Shown one piece after another: positions 33,797 through 39,432 of a stretch of DNA of 39,432 nucleotides. Within the stretch, counting starts at the first letter, position 1. Each line of letters starts with the position of its first letter. The DNA comes from Streptomyces sp. NBRC 110611 (GTDB lineage: Bacteria > Actinomycetota > Actinomycetes > Streptomycetales > Streptomycetaceae). The translations under genes and the position numbers were made by a program. Below the pieces are notes generated by a model. It was not told where the DNA came from. It saw only the letters and a program-made list of their open reading frames with translations, and searched no databases. The DNA lies in assembly GCF_001590865.1 (NCBI RefSeq), contig NZ_BBUY01000026.1:1-39432 (forward strand), written 5' to 3'.

Positions 33797-35038
33797 ATGA
33801 ACCATCCCCGCAGGAACCAGCACCGCAAGCAGGCACCCCGCCGACTGGGCCGCAAGCTGCTGCTCTGCGCCCTCGCCCTCGTGCTGTGCGCGGGCGCGGG
33901 CGGCTGGTACCTCTACCGCGACCTGGCCGGGCAGATCGGCTCCTCGTATGCGCTGGACGACGGCTCGCCCCGGTCCGCCGGGGGCGACACCAACATCCTG
34001 CTGATGGGGCTGGACAGCCGTAAGGACCAGAACGGCGAGGACCTGCCGGCGGACGTCCTCGACAAGCTGCACGCCGGCAGCTCCGACATCGGCGGCTACA
34101 ACACCAACACCCTGATCCTGCTGCATGTTCCGGGCGACGGCAGCCGGGCCACCGCGTTCTCCATCCCGCGCGACGACTTCGTCGACATCCCGGGCCACGG
34201 CCAGGACAAGATCAAGAAGGCGTACGGGCTGGCGAAGGCCCGTACGGAGGACCGGCTGTACCAGCAGGGGGTGCGTGACCGGCACCAGCTGGAGCACGAC
34301 GGGCGGGAGGCGGGCCGCAGAGCCGAGATCGAGACCGTACGGAGTTTCCTCGGCGTCCCCATCGACCACTTCGCCGAGGTGAACCTGGTCGGCTTCCTGC
34401 ATATCGCCGATGCGCTCGGCGGCGTGGAGGTGTGCCTGAAGAAGCCGGCCAAGGACCGCTATTCGGGCGCGGACTTCACGGCGGGCCGGCAGACGCTGAA
34501 CGGCCCGCAGTCGCTGGCCTTCGTACGGCAGCGGCACGGCCTGCCGGCAGGCGACCTGGACCGTACCCGCCGCCAGCAGGCGTTCCTGGCCTCCGCCACC
34601 CACAAACTGAATTCGGCCGGCACCTTCACCGACCCGGGCCGGCTGCTGAATCTCCTGGATGTGGCCAAGAAGGACCTGGTCATCGACGAAGGCTGGGATC
34701 TGCTGTCGTTCATCAAGCAGGCCAGAAATCTCTCCGGCGGGAATGTGGAGTTCTCCACGCTGCCCATCGAGGGCTTCGGCCGGCACAACGGCGAGGACAT
34801 CAACCGTGTCGACCCCGGAAAAATCCGGCGCCTGGTCGCCGAGCGGATCGGCAAGGGCCACGGCAGCGGCACCACCCCGGGCCGCAGCGGCGGTGACGCG
34901 CCGGGCCACCGCAGCGGGGAAGCGCCCGCACCCTCCGCGAACGACACGAACACGCCGGCTTCCGGGCCTTCCTCCCCCAGGACTGCGGCACCGTCGGCCC
35001 CCACACCCGACGACGGAGCCATCCCGTGCGTGGACTGA
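33797..35038 (+). CDS. LytR-CpsA-Psr (LCP) family cell-wall glycopolymer ligase
   Basis: 413 residues from ATG at 33797. Short Arg-rich cytoplasmic tail, one membrane helix (KLLLCALALVLCAGAGGWYL), then the extracellular LCP domain: TNILLMGLDSRKD, NTNTLILLHVPGDGSRATAF, SIPRDDFVDIPGHGQDKIKK, GFLHIADALGGVEVCL, FTAGRQTLNGPQSLAFVRQR and the DLDRTRRQQAFL motif with the substrate-binding arginines. Enzymes of this family attach teichoic or other polymers to peptidoglycan. The last 80 residues are a low-complexity Pro/Ser/Thr tail. It follows the two-component genes by 55 bases. Confidence 0.94.
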   Translation: MNHPRRNQHRKQAPRRLGRKLLLCALALVLCAGAGGWYLYRDLAGQIGSSYALDDGSPRSAGGDTNILLMGLDSRKDQNGEDLPADVLDKLHAGSSDIGGYNTNTLILLHVPGDGSRATAFSIPRDDFVDIPGHGQDKIKKAYGLAKARTEDRLYQQGVRDRHQLEHDGREAGRRAEIETVRSFLGVPIDHFAEVNLVGFLHIADALGGVEVCLKKPAKDRYSGADFTAGRQTLNGPQSLAFVRQRHGLPAGDLDRTRRQQAFLASATHKLNSAGTFTDPGRLLNLLDVAKKDLVIDEGWDLLSFIKQARNLSGGNVEFSTLPIEGFGRHNGEDINRVDPGKIRRLVAERIGKGHGSGTTPGRSGGDAPGHRSGEAPAPSANDTNTPASGPSSPRTAAPSAPTPDDGAIPCVD

Positions 35039-35140
35039 CGGCCGCTCCCCCGTCGACGCGCCAAGGCGCCACTGCCCGCCTTATCCGAGGCACCTCTGCT
35101 CGTCTTCTCCGTAGTTCGAGGGGGTCCGACACACCGCCGG

Positions 35141-35950
35141 TCAGCGGCCGGTGAACAGGTTGCGCACCCGCGGCCGGGCGCGCGGTCCGGCCGCGTAGTC
35201 GTCGTCCAAGTGGTCGGTGCCGTCACCGGACTCGTGCAGCACCGTCCAGCTCACGGCCGAGACCGCGGGCTCCAGGGACAGCCGGCTGACGGCCTCCTCC
35301 AGGAGGCTGTCGTCGCGGCGCTCGGTGGTGAGTTCGGCCGCGACGATCACCTTGCCCGCCGCCTCCCCGTCCTGGCTGCGGACCGAGCGCAGCAGGAAGC
35401 CGGGGCGGGTGACGCCCTGCACGACCAGGGTGCGTACGTGCGCCTCCTCGGGCTCGGTGCAGACCACCTCGAAGCGGTAGTCGGTGGCCACCTCGGCCCC
35501 GGCCCCGACGCGCGTTCCGCGGTCCAGCCCGCGCGCGAGCGGCCGCAGCAGGGTGTTGGCTCCGACGACTCCCGCCGTGCCGAGCCCCGCGACCACGTAC
35601 AGCCCGGCCCCGGCGAGGGCGCCGACCGCGGCGGAACACCACAGCGTGGCGGCCGTGTTCAGGCCGCGCACGCTCAGCCCGTCGCGCATGATGACGCCCG
35701 CGCCGAGGAAACCGATGCCGGAGACGATCTGTGCGGCCACCCGCGAGCCGTCGTAGCCCGTGGTACTCGTCGCCGCCGCGAAGCCGTACTGCGAGAGCAG
35801 GACGAACAGGGCGGATCCCCCCGCGACGAGCGCGTTGGTCCGCAGACCGGCCATCCGGGCCCGCCACTGGCGCTCCAGGCCGATGATCGCTCCGAAGCCC
35901 AGACCGGCCCCTATGTTGGCCGCCAGGTGCCATTCGTTGAGCACGATCAT
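35141..35950 (-). CDS. MgtC/SapB family membrane protein
   Basis: 269 residues from ATG at 35950 with AGGGTGG upstream. The N-terminal 140 residues are the MgtC domain: GAIIGLERQWRARMAGLRTN, ALVAGGSALFVLLSQYGF, IVSGIGFLGAGVIMRDG and SVRGLNTAATLWCSAAVGAL. The C-terminal 110 residues form a soluble ACT-like domain (DYRFEVVCTEPEEAHVRTLV). MgtC proteins modulate ATP synthase or Mg2+ homeostasis, especially at low Mg2+; the upstream MgtA gene supports that. Mg2+ itself is probably not transported by this protein. Confidence 0.92.
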   Translation of the reverse strand: MIVLNEWHLAANIGAGLGFGAIIGLERQWRARMAGLRTNALVAGGSALFVLLSQYGFAAATSTTGYDGSRVAAQIVSGIGFLGAGVIMRDGLSVRGLNTAATLWCSAAVGALAGAGLYVVAGLGTAGVVGANTLLRPLARGLDRGTRVGAGAEVATDYRFEVVCTEPEEAHVRTLVVQGVTRPGFLLRSVRSQDGEAAGKVIVAAELTTERRDDSLLEEAVSRLSLEPAVSAVSWTVLHESGDGTDHLDDDYAAGPRARPRVRNLFTGR

Positions 35951-35980
35951 GATCCACCCTTTCCCTTCCGCGTTTCTTCC

Positions 35981-36010
35981 GTCTTCTGCTGTCTTCTGCT
36001 GTCTTCTACT
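35981..36010. repeat. Three 10-bp tandem repeats between mgtA and the mgtC-like gene
   Basis: GTCTTCTGCT, GTCTTCTGCT and GTCTTCTACT lie head to tail. On the coding strand they read as purine-rich AGCAGAAGAC repeats about 30 bases before the MgtC-like start. Confidence 0.88.
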
Positions 36011-36034
36011 GCGGTGTTGCGCGCTGTCCGCTCG

Positions 36035-38812
36035 TCACAGCCAGCTGTGGAACCGGCGGATGTACCACGTCTTCACACCCTGGGTCAGCAGGCAGTACGC
36101 CAGCAGGGTCCCGACCAGCCACGGGAAGTAGCTCACCGGCAGGGCCTGCATGCCGAGCGCCGGGGCGAGCGGCGAGAACGGCAGCGCGATACCGACGGCC
36201 ATGACCAGCGCGGTCATCAGCAACACGGGCGCGGTGGCCCGCGACTGGACGAACGGAATCCTGCGGGTGCGCAGCATGTGCACGACCAACGTCTGCGTCA
36301 GCAGGCCCTCGACGAACCAGCCGGACTGGAAGAGCGACTGGTGCGCCTCGCTGTTGGCGCCGAAGACATGCCACATCAGCAGGAAGGTGGTGATGTCGAA
36401 GAGCGAGCTGGTCGGTCCCATGACGAGCATGAAGCGGCCGATGCCCCTGGCGTCCCAGGTGCGCGGCTTGCGCAGGTACTCCTTGTCCATCCGGTCCCAG
36501 GGGGTGGCCAGTTGAGAGATGTCGTAGGCGAGGTTCTGCACGAGCAGCTGCATGGCCAGCATCGGCTGGAAGGGGATGAAGGCGGAGGCCACCAGCACCG
36601 AGAAGACGTTCCCGAAGTTCGAGGAGGCCGTCATCTTGATGTACTTGATGGTGTTGCCGAACGTCTGGCGCCCCTGGAGCACGCCCTGCTCGAGGACGGT
36701 CAGGTCCTTCTCCAGCAGGATGATGTCCGCGGACTCCTTGGCGATGTCGACGGCCGTGTCGACGGAGATGCCGACGTCGGACTCGCGCAGGGCCGCGGCG
36801 TCGTTGATGCCGTCGCCGAGGAAGCCGACCGTGTGCCCCTCCGCCTGGAGGGCGCGCACGATGCGGGCCTTCTGCATCGGGTTGGCCTTGGCGAACACCG
36901 TGGTCCGGCGGATCAGCCGGCGCAGTCCGGCGTCGTCGAGGGTGTCGATCACCGAGCCGGTCACGACCTCGCCGACGTCGATGCCGACGTCCGCGCAGAC
37001 GCGGGCGGCGACGAATTCGTTGTCGCCGGTGACGACCTTGACGGCCACGCCGTTGTCGGACAGTGCGCGCAGCGCCTCGGCGGCGTCCTGCTTCGGCGGG
37101 TCGAGGAAGGCGAGAAAGCCGATCAGCGTCAGCTGGGACTCGTCCGCGACGGTGTAGGTTTCGCGATCGGCGGGCAGCGTGCGGGTGGCGACGGCCAGTA
37201 CGCGCAGGCCCTGCCGGTTGTGGTCCTCAGCGGTACGGGTGACCGTGCGGCGCAGCGTGTCGGTGAGCTCGACCCGCTCGCCGTGATCGGTCATGTGCGT
37301 GCACAGCGCGAGGATTTCCTCGACGGCTCCCTTGGTGATGACGATGTGCTCGGCGGCGCCTGCCCGGTGGTCGGTCAGGTCGTTGCGGCGCAGGACGACG
37401 GACATCCGCCGGCGGGCGAAGTCGAAGGGGATCTCGTCGACCATCGTGAAGCGTGCGTCGACGACAACCTCCTCGGCTTCGAGTACCCGGTCGATGACCG
37501 CCTGGTCCATCAGGTTCCGCAGACCGGTCTGGAAGTGGCTGTTGAGGTAGGCGTACTCGAGGACGTCCCGGTCCTCCTGGCCGCGGACGTCCAGGTAGCG
37601 GTCGAGGACGATGCGGTCCTCGGTGAGCGTGCCGGTCTTGTCCGTGCACAGCACGTCCATGGCACCGAGGTTCTGGATGGCGTTGAGGCGCTTGACGACG
37701 ACCTTGCGCTTGGCCATGGCGACGGCGCCGCGCGCGAGGTTGGTGGTGACCACCATCGGCAGCATCTCGGGGGTCAGCCCGACCGCGACGGCGATCGAGA
37801 AGCTGAATGCCTCGATCCAGTCGCCCTTGGTGAATCCGTTGATCGCGAGGACCACCGGGACCATGACGAGCATGAAACGGATCAGCAGGAAGCTGACCTT
37901 CTTCACTCCGGTGTCGAAGCTGGTCTGCGGACGCTCGCCGACGAGTGAGCCGGCCATCGAGCCGAAGTAGGTGTCCGCACCGGTGGCGACGACGACGCCG
38001 GTGGCCGTGCCGGAGGTGACCGAAGTGCCCATCAGGCACAGGTTGTCGGCCTCGACCGGGTCGGCGGTGGTGTGCCGGCCGTGGTCGCGGCTGCTGGGGG
38101 TCGTCCCTCCGGCGAAGCCAGGGGGAGTGTCGGCCTTGGCGACCGGGAGCGACTCGCCCGACAGCGCGGCCTGGGCGACCATGAGGTCCTTGGCTGCGAG
38201 CAGTCGCAGGTCAGCGGGCACGAGGTCGCCGGCCGCGAGCCGTACGACGTCGCCGGGGACGACCTGCGCCATCGGGATCTCGCCGGTCAGCGGCTTGGCG
38301 CTGCGGCCGGCGCGGCGCTGTACGGTCGTGGTCGTGGTGACCAGCGCGCGCAGGGCGGCGGCGGAGCGGCCCGACCGGTACTCCTGCCAGAACCGCAGCA
38401 GACCGCTGACCAGCACCATCGTGCCGAGAATGGCGATGCCCGGGTCGAAGGGCTCGTCGGCGGGGGCCTGCAGCCACTGCCAGAGCATGACGGCGTCGAG
38501 GGCGACGAGGACCAGTATGAAGGGGTTCCAGAAGGCCTTGGCCAGCTGGACGAGGAGGCGCGGGGTGCGCTCGTGGGCGACGGTGTTGGCACCGAAGCGC
38601 TCCAGGCGCGCGGCGGCCTCATCCTGCCGCAGGCCGTGCGTGGTGGCTTCGGTGTCGCGCAGCACCTGCGACACCGGCATGGCGCTCAAGCGCACCAGGC
38701 GCTCACCGACGGCGCGGGTGCGGGCCGCCAGCTCGGCGGCCTTGCGGTCGCGGCGATTCCGGCCCGGCGGAGCGAGCTTCTGCGGGGTGGGAGTGAGGAC
38801 GGTGTTGCTCAT
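36035..38812 (-). CDS. mgtA: Mg2+-importing P-type ATPase (P3B)
   Basis: 925 residues from ATG at 38812 (GAGG upstream), the usual length. Domains in order: N-terminal cytoplasmic region; actuator with LSGESLPVAKAD; M4 region AVAVGLTPEMLPMVVTTNLA; phosphorylation motif CTDKTGTLTED; nucleotide domain ITKGAVEEIL; VKVVTGDNEFVAARV and hinge GFLGDGINDAAALRESDVGI; then the C-terminal helices ending WYIRRFHSWL. The pattern is that of MgtA/MgtB, not of Ca2+ or K+ pumps. Imports Mg2+ down its gradient. It lies 84 bases upstream of the mgtC-like gene and both are probably one operon. A long leader precedes it. Confidence 0.97.
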   Translation of the reverse strand: MSNTVLTPTPQKLAPPGRNRRDRKAAELAARTRAVGERLVRLSAMPVSQVLRDTEATTHGLRQDEAAARLERFGANTVAHERTPRLLVQLAKAFWNPFILVLVALDAVMLWQWLQAPADEPFDPGIAILGTMVLVSGLLRFWQEYRSGRSAAALRALVTTTTTVQRRAGRSAKPLTGEIPMAQVVPGDVVRLAAGDLVPADLRLLAAKDLMVAQAALSGESLPVAKADTPPGFAGGTTPSSRDHGRHTTADPVEADNLCLMGTSVTSGTATGVVVATGADTYFGSMAGSLVGERPQTSFDTGVKKVSFLLIRFMLVMVPVVLAINGFTKGDWIEAFSFSIAVAVGLTPEMLPMVVTTNLARGAVAMAKRKVVVKRLNAIQNLGAMDVLCTDKTGTLTEDRIVLDRYLDVRGQEDRDVLEYAYLNSHFQTGLRNLMDQAVIDRVLEAEEVVVDARFTMVDEIPFDFARRRMSVVLRRNDLTDHRAGAAEHIVITKGAVEEILALCTHMTDHGERVELTDTLRRTVTRTAEDHNRQGLRVLAVATRTLPADRETYTVADESQLTLIGFLAFLDPPKQDAAEALRALSDNGVAVKVVTGDNEFVAARVCADVGIDVGEVVTGSVIDTLDDAGLRRLIRRTTVFAKANPMQKARIVRALQAEGHTVGFLGDGINDAAALRESDVGISVDTAVDIAKESADIILLEKDLTVLEQGVLQGRQTFGNTIKYIKMTASSNFGNVFSVLVASAFIPFQPMLAMQLLVQNLAYDISQLATPWDRMDKEYLRKPRTWDARGIGRFMLVMGPTSSLFDITTFLLMWHVFGANSEAHQSLFQSGWFVEGLLTQTLVVHMLRTRRIPFVQSRATAPVLLMTALVMAVGIALPFSPLAPALGMQALPVSYFPWLVGTLLAYCLLTQGVKTWYIRRFHSWL

Positions 38813-38835
38813 GACGGAACCTCTCAGAAAATGAG

Positions 38836-38878
38836 GGCATGGCCGCATAACGGCATCGCGGCATGGCGGCATAACGGC
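38836..38878. repeat. 19-bp direct repeat just upstream of mgtA
   Basis: GGCATGGCCGCATAACGGC (38836-38854) recurs as GGCATGGCGGCATAACGGC (38860-38878), a 24-base period, directly before the ribosome site of mgtA. Confidence 0.85.
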
Positions 38879-39194
38879 GCGGCGCCACAGCAGCGCGGCC
38901 GGGCCATTGCACGGACGGTCGAGTGGAGAGGCAAACGGGCCGAAAGTCCCGACGGAGCAGGACGAAATGCCTTAGGGCAGCCGGTTCACCTGAGGAAAAG
39001 AACCTTGCGCATGACGCACGACGCCTGACTCATGACGCATGACGCGTGGCGAAAGGCGGGTCTCACGAACAAGGAGACGGGAGGAAAGGGGGAAACACAC
39101 GCGACAGCACCGAGCGCTCGGGGCGCCTGGAGGAACTCAGAGAGGCTCTGACGTCAGCTCAACGAAAGATCAAATCAAAGAGAAAGATCAAAGA

Positions 39195-39248
39195 TCAGCG
39201 AAAGAGCATGCTGCAGCGAGGACTTCCCTCGGGACTCCGACTGGTCAT
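39195..39248 (-). CDS. Putative 17-residue leader peptide upstream of mgtA
   Basis: GAGGAGGTGATC (39252-39263, minus strand) is nearly the perfect complement of the 16S rRNA 3' end and stands eight bases before ATG at 39248. The ORF reads MTSRSPEGSPRCSMLFR and stops at 39195. Length and the LFR end resemble the 17-residue MgtL leader of Salmonella mgtA, though the rest differs and it is about 380 bases from mgtA. It is placed before the A/T-rich and hairpin region, as a leader-attenuator would be. Speculative. Confidence 0.35.
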   Translation of the reverse strand: MTSRSPEGSPRCSMLFR

Positions 39249-39314
39249 CCCGATCACCTCCTCGCTCGTGCGGACAGCGTCGGTGCCGCACGGCGCTTCG
39301 CACGCCGCGGAGTG

Positions 39315-39340
39315 CACAGAAAAGCCGCGCAGAAGCGCGG
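39315..39340 (-). terminator. Rho-independent terminator-like hairpin
   Basis: On the minus strand CCGCGC-TTCT-GCGCGG is followed by CTTTTCTGT. Either it ends a gene to the right of the window or it attenuates transcription entering the mgtA leader. Confidence 0.55.
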
Positions 39341-39432
39341 GCCTGCACGGCACCTTTCGCTGCCCAGCATGCCATAGGTCCGAGTAACGTCAAGGCGAAA
39401 CGTCAACGGCAGGTAAAGCCCCGTTGAGGGAA

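Larger units (their letters stand above)
38813..39432 (-). promoter_or_regulatory. 620-base upstream region of mgtA
   Basis: No ordinary gene is seen in either strand. Reading toward mgtA: TTGACGTT direct repeats (39399-39406 and 39386-39393, 13 bases apart); a terminator-like hairpin (39315-39340); a strong Shine-Dalgarno with a 17-codon ORF (39195-39248); an A/T-rich block with three AAAGATCA copies (39165, 39183, 39190); a TCAGAG-AGG-CTCTGA hairpin (39137-39151) and the palindrome CCGAGCGCTCGG (39110-39121); ATGACGC repeats (39011-39045); and the 24-base-period repeat before the start. I could not match the M-box riboswitch core by eye. Confidence 0.5.

Noticed and set aside
35210..37948. 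A 912-codon plus-strand open frame opposite mgtA
   Set aside because: Antisense of MgtC-like and MgtA coding sequence, with no protein-like features.
39039..39387. Plus-strand open frames of about 112 codons upstream of mgtA
   Set aside because: No ribosome site and Arg/Lys-rich random-looking translation; the region is better explained as an upstream leader.
38813..39432. M-box (ykoK) Mg2+ riboswitch
   Set aside because: I looked for the conserved M-box core on the minus strand and did not find it; an Infernal scan with the Rfam model would decide.

Overview
The window is chromosomal DNA of very high GC content with GTG/ATG starts, Shine-Dalgarno sites and gene families typical of Streptomyces or a close relative. 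I see no rRNA, tRNA, CRISPR array, transposase or integrase. Most genes lie on the minus strand in short operons; five or six plus-strand genes are placed divergently to them.

Layout: (1) 1-3437, a minus-strand operon of two paralogous unknown proteins followed by a TPR protein whose CHAT peptidase domain runs off the left edge. (2) 3659-9386, ordinary metabolic and stress genes: a DUF5954 protein, a metallo-beta-lactamase-fold hydrolase divergent from an HxlR regulator, a phosphoketolase and an AhpD-like protein. (3) 9455-17038, an accessory and decaying stretch: a Tat-exported aerolysin-type (ETX/MTX2) pore-forming protein, the C-terminal half of a WD40 protein, a WYL-regulator fragment, an amidohydrolase and a frameshifted SDR divergent from a double Lrp/AsnC regulator, then the N-terminal half of a TIR-WD40 protein fused to a broken SLATT/DUF4231 gene. 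(4) 17361-24465, a small secreted protein and a complete 2-aminoethylphosphonate module: GntR regulator, FAD oxidoreductase, PhnX-like HAD hydrolase and the PhnSTUV-type ABC importer. (5) 24558-29170, a SLATT/DUF4231 membrane protein convergent with a large TM-TIR-TM-WD40 protein, a nearly intact counterpart of the decayed module in (3). (6) 29347-31320, an arsRBC-type arsenic operon with ACR3. (7) 31395-35038, a two-component system followed by a LytR-CpsA-Psr gene. (8) 35141-39432, an MgtC/SapB protein and an MgtA-type Mg2+ P-type ATPase with a long upstream leader region.

The theme of the accessory DNA is biological conflict: CHAT peptidase, TIR, SLATT, WD40 and pore-forming modules, the kinds of effectors known from actinobacterial self/non-self and antiphage systems. 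The strongest original observation is that one SLATT + TIR-WD40 module has been broken up (stop codon, internal deletion, truncations, and about 3.7 kb of unrelated genes between the TIR half and a WD40 half), while another SLATT + TIR-WD40 pair about 8 kb away survives, although its TIR gene also needs a one-base correction near its 5' end. Several single-base lesions sit in G/C homopolymers, so sequence quality should be checked before calling them biological.
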